A DNA stretch of 64,000 bases from Molanna angustata (Eukaryota; Arthropoda; Insecta; Trichoptera; Molannidae): assembly GCA_963576475.1 (NCBI GenBank), contig OY754979.1, forward strand, positions 27,044,034 to 27,108,033. The letters run 5' to 3'. Positions 32,901 through 43,866 of the stretch are shown here, one piece after another (position 1 is the stretch's first letter; the number at the start of each line of letters is the position of its first letter). Below the pieces are notes generated by a model that worked only from the letters and a program-made list of their open reading frames with translations, did not search any database and was not told the origin of the DNA. The translations under genes and the position numbers were made by a program.

Positions 32901-33937
32901 TGTTCCCGAGGTTTTTTCTTAAAAACAATTTTGTAATATGAAAGTGTAGTTCTTTTAGGATCGTTTTATCATTATCAGTATACTATACAAGTCATTCCTG
33001 TGACAGGCTCCAAATACAACGAAATTAATATGTTTTAAAATTAATGAAACGCATTTTTTCAAGTTAGCCAGTGTGATATTTTTTTTAATATTAAAATGAC
33101 AAATGAAAGAAAAAATCATGAATATATCAAAATAATAATATACATCTGCAAGAAATTTTGCTGTCTAACTTGCTTAACTCAGAAAGTATGTTGCCTTAGT
33201 ATGAATGCAACACAATCGCTGTCAACGTTAATTCAGTTGCAATATGGATTTCGAGGAGGGAACATTATTTATTCTACTATAAAATAACTGACCTACATGG
33301 GCACATCCAACATTGAAAATACTGAATATTTCACACTTTTGTATCCATTACAGAAAAATACAACAAAATCTTTTTAACTGATGTCAATGAAGAACTGACT
33401 CATATTTAATTTGATTTATTTTGTTCTTTTTATTTTTTTAAATATATTATTTCATATTTTATTTATTTATGAAATAAAAAATGAAATAAAAATTAGGAAA
33501 CGGACACCGTTATAAGAAAAAGTATTTCTCCTAAAGAAAGTCTAGCAATTGTAGTGGACAGATTGAAGAAGTTGTGTATTGCTGTCCCAACTAATCTAAG
33601 AATTTAGCTACACGGCGAAATTCGACCGCAATCCGACTGCTCATTTTGGCTACGACTGCTCAAGCGGTTAGTGTTTTGTAAACAAGAATTTTGCACTGGA
33701 ACTGCAAACATCCGTGCTGCAACAGTTTGAAACAGCCAACCCCGACTGTTTCAAGCACTTTCTATGGCGACCCATAGTCTTTTAACATTTTATAAATAAC
33801 AATTGAGTGAAAACTCCATATATTATTTATATTCCGAATGACACATCATGCCAATCAAAATATTTAGAAACCAGAGGAAGCAGCTATCTTAAATGCGCTG
33901 GAAGAGATTGCAGAGATGTTGAGTTTATTAAAGAATA
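32901..33937. other. Interior of the 7.7-kb element, unassigned
   Basis: A CpG-richer stretch at 33605-33775 (CTACACGGCGAAATTCGACC, GACTGCTCAAGCGG, AACCCCGACTGTTTCAAGC) is unlike its surroundings and may be another element. No gene was recognised. The frame at 33807-34181 crosses the hAT boundary and is spurious. Confidence 0.45.
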
Positions 33938-34576
33938 CTATATATCAGGGGTGGCCAACCGGTTGATCGCGATCGATCTGTCGATCGCGACTATTAGTCC
34001 AGTCGATCGTGGCAAGGCAAAAAATATAAACATACATAAATACGTAGAACAGATTGCGCAACGTAATCACCAACTGCTGCACCCATCACGTTACGTTCAC
34101 GTTGTCACGTTACTTTATTTATCTAGATTTCTGGGCATTGGTTTCCAACGAGAAATATCCATGTTTGAAGAAATGTGTTGAACAATATTGCATTTGTGTT
34201 TTGGTTCAACATATTTATGTGAGTCAGCATTTTCCTACTCAAAGCAAACAAAAAATAAACACCGTTCTCGCTTGACAGACGCTCATACACTGGATTCTTT
34301 AAGGTTAGCAATTTCCAACTACAAACCTGATTTTGCTAATCTAACGGAAGATGCTCAGACGCAGTGCTCACACTAATATACAAGTAGTTACTAAGAATAA
34401 TTTTCAGTTTTATGTTTTCCCTCTTAATAAAATTTAAAAAATACTACTTAATTGTGTACTGAACCATGCTGTTTCATTTTAAATTTCAAGAAGTATGTAA
34501 TTGGTAGATCGCACAGGGCTTCCTCAGTAAACAGTAGATCTTGGATCTAATCAAGTCGGCCACCCCTGCTATATAT
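33938..34576. mobile_element. hAT element (623 bp) with 8-bp TSD
   Basis: The element spans 33946-34568. Its ends are CAGGGGTGGCCAAC and, reverse-complemented on the right, CAGGGGTGGCCGAC. CTATATAT flanks both sides (33938-33945, 34569-34576), the 8-bp duplication expected of hAT. Near the left end are self-complementary CGATCGCGATCG motifs. It retains only the C-terminal part of a transposase and is therefore an internally deleted nonautonomous copy, nested inside the 7.7-kb element. Confidence 0.92.
34108..34376 (+). pseudogene. hAT transposase C-terminal (dimerisation) remnant
   Basis: YLDFWALVSNEKYPCLKKCV is followed, after a frameshift near 34186, by FGSTYLCESAFSYSKQTKNK, HRSRLTDAHTLDSLRLAI and DFANLTEDAQTQ, then stop. 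FGSTYLCESAFS is the diagnostic motif of the hAT C-terminal dimerisation domain, in the subgroup that includes GTF2IRD2-like transposases. The zinc finger and the catalytic core with its acidic residues are deleted, so no activity is possible. Confidence 0.85.
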
Positions 34577-36150
34577 AATATATTATCATGCAAGTATTAA
34601 TAACAAAAGCGTTGTTCCTATCTAAAGATCTGCAACCATACTATGGATAGTATGCCATGTCCTAGTAGACTTGCATAGTATGGTGAAAATGAATACATTA
34701 TCACACTGCCTACAGTTATAAGCAAATAACTTGAGAAATCACATGGGCTGCGTAGAGCGTCAATTTGGGTATTTTGCTTAGGTTGTACACCTATATGCAA
34801 CCATCCACGATGAAAATTCTCAAGTAATTCCCTCAAGAGTATACTTACTCTATTTTGATATAAGTATATTTACTTTGTTTTATTTTTTTTCACATGGAGA
34901 AAATGTATTTGCAGTCTAAATGAGGTTTGATAAATATATAGTATGCAGACAAGTTCATTGAATATAAATATTTTTTTTTTACTATCATAGTTCACTATCA
35001 GGATTATTCAGCCCTTATGGTTTTAACACAAACTACATTGTTAACATTAATAATATGTATATTGATAACACTAATAACATATTGACCCTTCTTCTTGTTA
35101 CTCTAGGATTTGTGTTAAAATATAACTTGTTTAATATCGTTGGGACATAAAGTTAACCGTTTATGATTTTAAGCAACACAAACAGAACGGCCAACTCTCT
35201 CCTCCTGCACAGGCTGTTCATTCCAAAGAATAAGTTAATTGATTGTGTCACACTGAATTTCCATTGAAATCCTTATATTCTTTAGTTAATATCATAGTGA
35301 GGTGACCAGACAGTTGAGCAGTTGATATTCAATGATGCTGAGAGTATAGTGCAATGATTATCTATTTATTTAATTTGTGTATGGTCATAGTATGGGTAGG
35401 CTATAGTTAGTCTACATATAAAGCCTAATATTCTGTATGCTTTCCCCAGCATGGCATCAACATGAATATTAAACAACAATCCAATATCAAACGATTGACT
35501 CACACTTTTCAAATGGGTGTATGTTAATGTTACATATTTATGTAGATATTTATTTTATTATTTGTGAATGTTATAAACTGACATTAACTAATATTGAAGT
35601 TATGAGTTATTTATATTAGTTATATTAACTAATACATACATACCTAAACACAATAACCATATTGGGGCAGAGAAAAACACCACAAAACCAATCTTGACAA
35701 ATCAATGATCTTGACATAATTGGACATAATACATTCTTTACATTCATTAATTGCCCCATTATGGTCTCTTATTATTCATCCAGCTTTAACATCAAAATAG
35801 TATAAACATCTTTACATTACATCTCAAATGTAAATATTAGCAAATTAACACAAGATATTTGTGAATAATAATGATAATCTTTGACGAATATCTCATCTTA
35901 ATTCAACTTAATTCAATTATTTTTCAGTGTCACATGTCTAATTTGACGAGTATTATACTTTACTTAATCATTTTTTAATGTGACATATCATATTTGGCGA
36001 GAATTATACTTTATATAATATTTTTTTTAATATATCGTGTCAAATTTGAGAAATATTAATATTTTTATGTATAAAATGTCAAATTTGACAGATGCCATAT
36101 ACAAAATGTCCGTATAGGTACCTGTTACTCGGTAAAATTTAAACAAGTAC
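34577..36150. other. Right interior of the 7.7-kb element
   Basis: AT-rich with no open frame of interest. At 35925-36115 the phrase AATTTGAC-GA-TATTATACTTTA recurs three times in loose form. Confidence 0.5.
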
Positions 36151-36420
36151 ATTGCTATTGGTAAGCAACTTCATTCTAACAGTATTATATTCGCAAATAA
36201 TAACCAAGTGCAACTTTGTTATTTTTAATCATGTATAGGTCAATAACTACCAACATGACTTTTTACATTGCTATTGGTAACCAACTACACGTTAACAGTA
36301 TTCAATTGTTAGATAATAGCCAAGTGCAACTTTGTTATTTTTAATCATATATTGGTTAATAACTACCAATATGACTTTAACCGAGCCAAAAAGGTACTTT
36401 GCTAACTTTAGATTTTTTCA
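36151..36420 (+). repeat. 116-bp subterminal repeats, right end
   Basis: ATTGCTATTGGTAA starts units at 36151 and 36267. Each has ACCAAGTGCAACTTTGTTAT or AGCCAAGTGCAACTTTGTTA and AATAACTACCAA. They end at the right terminus of the 7.7-kb element. Confidence 0.85.
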
Positions 36421-36423
36421 GTG

Positions 36424-36707
36424 TACTTAAGGTGTTCCATAGTCTTGCTGATTGTACTTCAAAAGAGGAACTGAGAAATTCAGTAGAATGAATGGGAATA
36501 GCTAGTGTGGTACGTTCAGCAAATCGAAGAAGCAGACCGTGATTTGACAAGAAAATAACCTTATTCTTGAGATATTGTGGTGAATTTGTGTTGTTAATTA
36601 AATTATACAGTAGAGAAAGTAAATGAATATTACGACGTTGACGTATCTTATTTGACGTATTTCGGTAAGTGGAAACATACCGAACATATTCATTAAATAA
36701 AGTATAA
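36424..36707 (-). pseudogene. LINE 5' half: C-terminal coding frame
   Basis: About 94 codons are open without a stop: TSNKIRQRRNIHLLSLLYN, NTNSPQYLKNKVIFLSNHG, RFAERTTLAIPIHST and SSFEVQSARLWNTL. SFEVQSARLWNTL is the conserved motif near the end of Jockey/CR1-like polyproteins (usually SFxVxAxRLWNxLP). The frame continues exactly at 28702 across the inserted transposon. It is truncated at 36708, where repeat I begins. The LINE frame is otherwise intact, so the copy was fairly young when interrupted. Confidence 0.85.
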
Positions 36708-36708
36708 T

Positions 36709-37255
36709 CCTTTGATATGTTAAGTATCTGGATGGGTGAATTATTCCCAATTGAAAGCTTGATCGGTGCGTTTGTTGCTTTTTATTTTGATCTATTAAAT
36801 CATTTACAATTTACGCATTTATAATAATAGTAATAATAATAGTTACCATGACATCACGCCATATCCCTATTGAGCGAAGGCAGAGAGAACCGAGCGCCAG
36901 ACTCCTCTCTCTTGACACACATTTTTCGCTTCATTTACGTCCATACATCGTCTCATACACGCTCTTACTTCTAACGTCTCCATCTTTCGAAATTCCATTT
37001 AACAGTGATCGTGCCAACTTTTCCTTGAATATAATAATGAGTGTCATTATTTATAGTACTTAATTGTTATTCAAATCATTAATAAATCGTCCATCGCCGT
37101 AAAAAAAAATCAATACATGTATGTATTTGATGACGTTTTTCGTCATGTCGACGATTTATCAATGATTTGAATTGTTATTCAAATCCTTAATAAATCGTCC
37201 ATCGCCGTAAAAAAATTTCAATTCATGTATGTATTTGATGACATTTAACGTCACG
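36709..37255 (+). repeat. Dispersed repeat I, copy 2, with RTE-A insertion
   Basis: It matches 12262-12498 on both sides of an RTE-A piece (36846-37020). The end segment, TTATTCAAATC then TTAATAAATCGTCCATCGCC, occurs twice in tandem (37066-37105 and 37172-37213). Between them is a 22-bp inverted repeat (37070-37091 against 37150-37171). Confidence 0.75.
36846..37020 (-). mobile_element. RTE-A terminal fragment inside repeat I
   Basis: CATGACATCACGCCATATCC, GGCAGAGAGAACCGAGCGCC and CATTTTTCGCTTC match the RTE-A 3' coding end with several deletions. Confidence 0.7.
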
Positions 37256-37840
37256 CATAAAGATAATAATGTTTATCTGTTACTTGGCAACTGAATCATT
37301 ACGTTTTGTATGAAATATTTTACTGTAATAAAATAAAATTTAATAAATGTTAAGTATTATTTTTAACGTAAAAATGCCCTGTTAGGGGCGTGTATGTTTA
37401 TAAATTAAATAAATAATGAAACGATTTGTAAATGATTGAAATAACACGCGGGAAACAAACGATTTACACACATTATGTAAACATCATTTTCCCCAATTTT
37501 ATTTCGCCATATTATTATCATCCTAAATAATTTATGGCGGCAATTAAAATAAATTGTCTACACGAGGAGATAGAGAGAGATGTTTTTAGATTAACCCGGA
37601 TTTTAAAGCATAATATAATATACATATATCCATCCACACAATATCTACTTCATTTGACGTCAGATGTTTTTTTCATAGACTTAAGTGAATCGAGAAAAAT
37701 CTCGATTTTAACAATTTCCTTGCAATTCTGTTCCATTGTTTTTATTCCAGATAACCGTGAACTGCGCGAGAAATTTTTTTTTAATGAACTTCTGCGCTTT
37801 TCTAGGTGGGTATATAACGCTAAATCTACATCGACTTGGT
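37256..37840. other. Intergenic, no gene seen
   Basis: The frame at 37534-37842 (102 codons) has no recognisable domain and a near-background composition. Confidence 0.45.
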
Positions 37841-38010
37841 GACTGAAAACATGATATTAAAACCGCCTAATACATTATGAAGTCCCGTGTTAGTAATGGT
37901 AACTATTTCGTGCTCATGAAAAGAGTTTATACCTGACACAAATGATCAGAAACCCAATTTTTTTTTGTTTTATGCATTTTCAGAACAAACCTGACAAAAA
38001 AAAATAGAGT
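37841..38010 (+). repeat. Dispersed repeat H, copy 2
   Basis: See 17495-17700. The same order of blocks is present, with GACTGAAAACATGATATTAA at the start. Confidence 0.7.
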
Positions 38011-38083
38011 CGATATGTTTTCATATTCTATTTGGTTTATAGCAAAACACTACTTTGTTGGCCTTTGGTAAAACTATTCATTC

Positions 38084-38385
38084 ATTCATTCATTCATACC
38101 ATCACGGCATATCCCACAATGTGGGGTAACCAGCGAAAGGTGTGCGGGTGTGCATTGCCTTATAAAAGGGAGCACAACATATCTGTGTATACCCACACAC
38201 CAGTCTCGTCTCACCTAAAAGGAACTATATTCAGAATGGGTGGTGAACCTCATTGCTGAACTATGTGAGATGTTATTGTTGCCTGTTGTACTTTCGATTA
38301 CCCGGCTCTTACGGGACACTCGAAAACAATAATAGAAAAGAGTGGAAGCACTATTCTAAGCCGGTGCCTCAAACTAATTTATTGA
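38084..38385 (+). repeat. Dispersed repeat C, longest copy
   Basis: It opens with an ATTC run, then ATACCATCACGGCATATCCC, ACAATGTGGGGTAACC, CCTTATAAAAGGGAGCAC, CACCAGTCTCGTCTCACC, AGAATGGGTGGTGAACC and, further on, GGACACTCGAAAAC and AGTGGAAGCACTATTCTAAG. Other copies: 22250 (-), 40092 (+), 48150 (-) and 49075 (-). The ATACCATCACGGCAT start resembles the RTE-A end, suggesting a related retrotransposon or a SINE using the same tail. Confidence 0.75.
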
Positions 38386-38496
38386 GCTTATATATTTTTT
38401 TTATTTATTTATTACCTAATGTAAAAAATATACAGGGGCTTTATAAAAACTAATTTTAGAGGGAAATAATATGTTTATTAATTTTTATTTTATTTA

Positions 38497-38580
38497 TATA
38501 ACTTCTCGGGCAACTAACAGATATACTCTGTCAAATATTACACAATAACAAGTTGCCACATTCTGGAGAATTGAGATCTT
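38497..38580 (-). mobile_element. SINE A 3'-end fragment
   Basis: ACTTCTCGGGCAACTAACAG and ACAATAACAAGTTGCCACAT are the reversed SINE A terminus. The head is missing. Confidence 0.75.
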
Positions 38581-38586
38581 AATACA

Positions 38587-38855
38587 TCGTAATTTGAAAA
38601 CCATAAATATATATTTAAAAGTATGTTATAAAATACATCGTCATTTGAAAACTATAATTGAGAATATAACTTCTAAAAATTATGTTTATTATCATTGCGT
38701 ATTTTCATTTGAACTATTATTGCGTACCTATTTAAAAGTATGCTATAGAATACATCATCATTTGAAAACTAAAATTATGTATTTACAAGTGTATTATAGA
38801 ATACATCGTCATTTGAATACTATAATACGCATTTCAAATTATGTACATAGAATAA
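38587..38855 (+). repeat. About 51-bp degenerate tandem repeat
   Basis: ATACATCGTCATTTGAAAAC and TTAAAAGTATG(T/C)TATA recur at about 38588, 38640, 38757 and 38808. Confidence 0.7.
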
Positions 38856-38859
38856 CAGT

Positions 38860-39663
38860 TATTTGAACTCTATTTAATTAAAACATATATTGTTTTGTTA
38901 ATATTTTTCACAATTCAGACAATGTGAAGTGTGTTTCGGCAGTAGTTTGAGTGTAGAATTGTACAGAATACATTGCGCTCCATCCAGCTGTTACCAATTC
39001 CTTGTGTGAATTCCACTAGAATGGTAATCGACCAGACTACACAACACCAAGTACCAAAATTGCAATATGCACACTATGTTGGGCGGTAATTTTGTGCGAC
39101 AGCTACACGAAACTTTTCGCGCATATCAAAATATTAATTTATTAATATCGTTATTTCTGTCTTTGTCTAACTGTTATTTCAATCAATATTTTTTTTACAA
39201 TTTCTATCTCTTAGACGAACGATTTTATTTCCTCGTTTTTTTTTTTCTTGTTCACACACAACCTATTTAAATTATGTATCGAAAACTATGGGATTGTTAT
39301 CAAATTCAAATTTGCTACATTTTGAGATTTAAAAAGTCTTCTATCTTCAAATTTCTTCTTGTTCTTTTTTTACTTTTCATGTTGAATATCGATTAATACT
39401 AATTAGAATGTGTATATTTAAAATAGTTGAAATTTATTTGTTTTCTATAGAAAATATGAGAAACCAATATGGCGACTTTAATTTAAAGGTGTTTTTTTCA
39501 AAATAAACGATTATGTTGGGTTTACCGAGTTCTAATTTGCTACATTTTGAGATTTAAGAAGACGTCTATTTTCAAACTTCTCAAATTATATATTCATATT
39601 ATGCAATAAAGATTATTGAGGTATGTGTAGGGGAGTGAATATGTACAATTGTTCGTTCATTGA
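38860..39663. other. AT-rich intergenic with one direct repeat
   Basis: TTTGCTACATTTTGAGATTT and AA-AA-G-TCTAT-TTCAAA occur at about 39310 and 39536. No gene was recognised. Confidence 0.45.
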
Positions 39664-39815
39664 ACTGGATGCCTAGTCAACGTATCAATTTAGCGGTGAA
39701 AAAGAAAAGATAATTCAATGTATGGAAGTGACAGTGTCACGTGACAGGTATCAGTCGTTTCCATACACTGACTTATCTTTTCCATCGCTAAATTGACACG
39801 TTGACTAGCCACCCT
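39664..39815. mobile_element. Palindromic MITE, about 150 bp
   Basis: CTAGTCAACG, TCAATTTAGCG, AAAAGATAA and GTATGGAA on the left are mirrored by TTCCATACACTGACTTATCT, CGCTAAATTGA and CGTTGACTAG on the right. The centre is GTGACAGTGTCACGTGACAG. Exact ends and target duplication were not resolved. Confidence 0.75.
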
Positions 39816-39842
39816 AATCCTAAGTAATATGTTTATTTTATA

Positions 39843-40012
39843 ATGCTTCTCGGGCAACTAGCAGGCACTGTGTCAAATATTAATTTAACACGCACCCAAT
39901 AACATTCTTAAGACTTACGATATTTACCGTCTCACAATTAACTAGTGTGTCTCCACTGGTATGCGAACCCGGGACATTTGGCTCCAACCAACTAAGCCAC
40001 TAAAGCCGACAA
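39843..40012 (-). mobile_element. SINE A, minus strand, degenerate
   Basis: GCTTCTCGGGCAACTAGCAG, ACACGCACCCAATAACA, a damaged reversed B box (TATGCGAACCCGGGAC) and AACTAAGCCAC. Confidence 0.8.
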
Positions 40013-40091
40013 ATATAGGTACCTAAACGAGTCTACGAAATATAGGTCGTATAAAATAACTCATTCGTGGTTTGAACAAAATAAATTTTTA

Positions 40092-40285
40092 CATTCGTAC
40101 CATCACGGCATTTACCACAATGTGGTGTAACCAGCGACAGGTGTGCGTAACCTTATAAGGAAATACGACACATTCGTGTATCCACACACACACACACACA
40201 CACACCCACACACACCAGTCTCGTCTCACCTAATTCAGAATGAGTGGTAAAACCTCATTGCTGAACTATATGAGATGTTATTTTA
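40092..40285 (+). repeat. Dispersed repeat C with (CA)n
   Basis: CGTACCATCACGGCATTTAC, CACAATGTGGTGTAACC, CCTTATAAGGAAATACG, then an internal CA run (40180-40213) and CAGTCTCGTCTCACC, CAGAATGAGTGG. Confidence 0.75.
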
Positions 40286-40885
40286 ATATAAATAAAATTG
40301 TTTAGAATGTGCTACAAAGTTAAGTGAAAATATCAATAATTATCTGTTTTTTTTTTTTCATTTTTATCAAAATTACTGTAATAAAACCCTACAGCTTACA
40401 CAAATACAATAAAAATTTTAGGTAAAAGATTCATACATCGCGTTTTTGCGAATCAAATCTGACCACAAATTTTAACGTGTTCATTAACATGCATCGGCAC
40501 TATACATATATATGGGCGGTCGGTCATTCGTCGATAATTAAAACGGAAGAGGAGGTATCATCGACCGGCGTTGGGCCGCGAAACGTTCCTCCCGCTCCCC
40601 TGCCCTATGGATCTGTGATCGCATCATGGCGGTGCACATGCACACAACGAGATGGATAGCCGTTATCTACCCTAGGAAGTATGAGCCCAGTGAGAGCCTG
40701 TCTAGCAGTGGCGTAACTACATAGCACGCAAGCATCAGGGCCCAGCTAAATGGGGGACCCAAATTTCTAACAACTTAACATAAATAAATGTTAATCAATT
40801 TATCTATTTATATGATAATACACTTGTTTTTCTTATATCTAGTAACAAAATATTACATATTTGAATAACATTGAAAGACTTACAA
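40286..40885. other. Intergenic with a GC-rich patch
   Basis: 40550-40700 is GC-rich (CCGGCGTTGGGCCGCGAAAC). Nothing coding was recognised. Confidence 0.4.
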
Positions 40886-41070
40886 CTGTGCCGACCGCCG
40901 TGGCACAGTTGGTAAGCCGTTCGGTTTCTGTGCGGGCGTCCTGGGTTCGATTCCCAGCAGATATTACAAATATTGCTTCTCTGGGCTGGAAATACTGGTT
41001 GGAATAAAATGCCATACGGCAATAATCTCCCCACTTGCGCAGGGTGCAAGGAAGTGTTCATTATTATTAT
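40886..41070 (+). mobile_element. SINE C (tRNA-derived), distinct family
   Basis: The head CCGCCGTGGCACAGTTGGTA (A box) and GGGTTCGATTCCCAGC (B box) are followed by a body unlike SINE A or B (CTCTGGGCTGGAAATACTGG, CCACTTGCGCAGGGTGC) and a (TTA)n tail at 41060-41077. Confidence 0.8.
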
Positions 41071-41909
41071 TGTTATTAACATTGTTTTCCCTTTATGTAC
41101 CAGATATTATATATTAACTTCCTCACTCGGTTAAATCTGTTCTGACAGTATATTTATGTCTTGTTACTTTCATTTTTTGTTTATAGTTATGTGAATTTCA
41201 GGTGATTCATTCATTTTTTATATTATAAAAATTCTATGTTATACTTATCTAAAATGAATACGGAATACATATGTATACGCAATACATTTAATAAGAATTA
41301 CCTTAAAATGTCACTAAAATATGTCTTAGAGAAAGTTTTCAGAATAGCTTCAAAATTACAACACCACAAAAATAATTTTAAAAAGATTTCTTTATTAGAA
41401 TAATTAATAAGCCTTTTCTTAAATCACTCGTTAGCGAGAACAACGACATAAGTCAAAAATCAGATTATGAATTAATAATGCAGAAATGTTTTGTTTTTCA
41501 ATATTCATGTCGTCTCCAATTCTCAGTACAATATGTATCTCTATAAGTGCGAGAGAAACAGCACATATGTCGTTGTTTCACTGTCATATATTCACTGCCA
41601 TATATTCACTGCAATATTGATAAATACAACATTTCTGCATTATTTACTCAAAAATTGTTTTTTTTTACTTATGTCGTTGTTCTCGCAAACGAGCGAAATG
41701 TATATAAACATGTGATTGAAATTACTGCTTAAGAAACAAGTTACTAATTAAATAAAAAAATTGAGGATTCCCTTTTCAAAGTATTCTTCACATATTAAAT
41801 ATGTAATCGACTTTTCATTAGCATACATTATTAGTCAATTAATAATTATTTTATTTCATTTTAATATAGTTGACTTTTAATTAAATCATGTTTAGAAACG
41901 TATATTATT
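41071..41909. other. Intergenic, small inverted similarity
   Basis: GAGAACAACGACATAAGT (about 41437) and its reverse complement ACTTATGTCGTTGTTCTC (about 41668) enclose a 230-bp segment with GCAGAAATGT and ACATTTCTGC in inverted order, probably an eroded foldback. Confidence 0.5.
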
Positions 41910-42092
41910 ATGATTTTAACTGTTTTTTACATGTTTTCAATAATATTGTTGCATCTAACCGATTCAAATTGTATGAACGCTCAGCCGGAATCAGTTTTAA
42001 CATGCATTGTCATCGGGAACACACAAATTCTGAATATTACAGTTAATCTGTCTGGTCGAGAGCTAAAAAACGATTGCAAAATTCAAGTATAG
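41910..42092 (+). CDS. Possible small secreted-peptide ORF, uncertain
   Basis: The frame has 60 codons. Residues 1-20 (MILTVFYMFSIILLHLTDSN) look like a signal peptide. Residues 21-60 contain three Cys, including CMNAQPE, LTCIVIG and NDCKI, and two N-X-T/S-type sites. A second frame (42074-42373) overlaps by 19 bp and carries further Cys (VKGCKNHF, KGPCVIFV, GPKCYSY), so a frameshift or an intron could join them into a longer Cys-rich protein. I recognise no family. It lies in repeat-rich DNA with no visible promoter or splice support, so it may be chance. Confidence 0.25.
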   Translation: MILTVFYMFSIILLHLTDSNCMNAQPESVLTCIVIGNTQILNITVNLSGRELKNDCKIQV

Positions 42093-42446
42093 AAGTTAAA
42101 GGGTGTAAAAATCATTTTAAAATGAAAGGGCCCTGCGTAATTTTCGTACAAGGGCCCAAATGTTATAGTTACGCTATCGGTACCTATGTACGTCTAATAT
42201 CAAACGTATGGCAACTGCAAACATACACTCTGAGTATATTATACTTTTATACGGGTTATCATCATATTTTTATTTTGGTAACTCGCGCATTGCATAATGC
42301 AACGATGCACGAGAGTGGAAAATATAAAAATATGAATTCGACGTGGATTTTTATTCTCCGCTACTACTACTAACTACTACAGTACCATATCTGCCATCTC
42401 CCACCCAATTTTTATTTTTTTCCCTTACTTTCCTGTCACAGGTTAA

Positions 42447-42512
42447 CATACATACCATCACGCCATGTCCCTTTCGGGGTAAGTAGAGAGAACCGAGCGC
42501 CATATTCCTTTA
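42447..42512 (-). mobile_element. RTE-A terminal fragment
   Basis: ACATACCATCACGCCATGTC, GGGGTAAGTAGAGAGAACCG and AGCGCCATATTCC. It ends abruptly where the LINE frame begins. Confidence 0.75.
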
Positions 42513-43275
42513 TTATTTAAAAAAAAGTTTAAAAAACTCATATTTATATTTACCAACACCAAAAATATCCTTGAGACACAAGACTCAAGGCAAATTTATT
42601 ATGCACTTTGCAATTCAGTAATGCAGTATGGATGTATTGGATGGGGAGGTTGTAGTATGACTGTTCTGGATCCACTTTTAAAAATTCAAAAATCAATAAT
42701 TCGAATAATTCTCAATAAACCATTCAGATATCCCAGTAATCTATTATTCACTGATTTTAAAGTCTTAAATGTCAGACAACTATATATTAGCAAAATAATT
42801 CTACATACTCATAAACATAGACAGGAATACCCAATTGCTAGCCATCATTATTCCACCCGTAATTCTCTAATGTCAACTATTATAAAGAATAAAACAAACA
42901 CTACTTTCGCACAGCGTAATTTTAGATTTCTTGGCCCCAAAATGTTTAATTTTCTACCTGATGACTGGAAACAGTTGACAAGAAATGTGCTGAAAAAAAC
43001 AATAATTGCTTGGCTTATATCCATAGGTATAGATGAATCAAATAATAAATCGACTTCATTTCTAACTTAATTGGACCTGAAAATTTGTTAAATTTACCTT
43101 ATTTTTAAAATCATTATTGTATGTGTGTGTTGAGTTGTTTTGGTTATTGATACTATAGTAACTATTCCTAACGGACGCCCTAAAACAGGTTCACCTAGTT
43201 GGGCGTCCAATGTGTCAATATTTTTTTTACAGCGTACAACTCGGACAAATTTATTTATTTATTTATTTATTTATA
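42513..43275 (+). pseudogene. Jockey-like LINE, C-terminal frame and 3' UTR
   Basis: The coding part 42513-43070 (about 185 codons) is open. Landmarks are KKKFKKLIFIF, RQIYYALCNSVMQYGCIGW, LLKIQKSIIRIILNKPFRYP, FKVLNVRQLYISKIILHTHK, HYSTRNSLMS, TFAQRNFRFLGPKMFNFLPD and KKTIIAWLISIG, then stop. This is the thumb and C-terminal region of Jockey-type LINEs (Y-G-I-WGG ... QK-I-IIxNKPxxYPT ... YxTR). A 200-bp 3' UTR ends in (TTTA)n (43249-43275). RT palm and endonuclease are missing. It has no internal stop, so it is relatively young. Confidence 0.85.
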
Positions 43276-43866
43276 CATCTTTTTGTACATAATATAAACA
43301 TGTAAAACTGCACCTACTTTGTTAATGTACTAATATATTTTGTTGTTATAATTTTTTTATGTTACTTACGCTGTTTTATGTCTATAATACTTTGTAAAAA
43401 AAAATTACACACATTCCTGACCACAATATATGAATTAGATAAATTATATCAATTATTATTTAGAATATTTAAAATGTGGCGAGTGATTGACAAAATATAG
43501 TGGGTCAACTGTGTACCCCGATAACACATACAAGTTTTGCACAGCACTACTACACTTACAATGGGGTGGTGTGGTTCAACCTACTTGAAACAGCTTTGAG
43601 ACTGGCAATTGAATATAATGAATTCAAAAGAAAAATAAAGAATAAATTAAACTTATTAAATTTGACTGATATGTAAATTATATTAACTTCTTTTTGTATA
43701 GATAATAATTATGTATGTATAATATTTTGTGTCTTTTGTATTAAATTGTCTCCTTTACACACGAGTGCTTGCACTTTGGTAAAGGGATATATGTTTTTTC
43801 ATACTCTGCATCTTTTCTATATAAATATTCTAAGGTAGAGGCGTTTACATTGTGGAAATTTATTTT
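43276..43866. other. AT-rich intergenic DNA
   Basis: No gene. 43500-43690 includes fragments reminiscent of a LINE C-terminus (a CLL-like YLKQL / RLAIEYNEFKRKIKNKLN frame near 43583-43660), too short to classify. Confidence 0.35.

Larger units (their letters stand above)
28705..36423. mobile_element. 7.7-kb CACT-ended DNA transposon with TA TSD
   Basis: The left end is CACTCAAAAAATGTAG and the reverse-complemented right end CACTGAAAAAATCTAA. TA flanks both (28703-28704, 36424-36425). Excision in silico with one TA rejoins a LINE reading frame exactly, so the boundaries are firm. Both ends have subterminal repeats: 65-bp units at 28970-29400 and 116-bp units at 36151-36420, both rich in AACTTTGTTA and ACTTGGTTA-like motifs. 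CACT termini with subterminal repeats and a 2-bp TSD fit the CMC (CACTA/Mirage) group. No CACTA transposase is visible, and the interior holds foreign remnants. TA duplication alone would also fit Tc1/mariner. Confidence 0.8.

Noticed and set aside
33807..34181. 124-codon protein
   Set aside because: It crosses the exact left boundary of the hAT element and reads the transposase part in the wrong frame.
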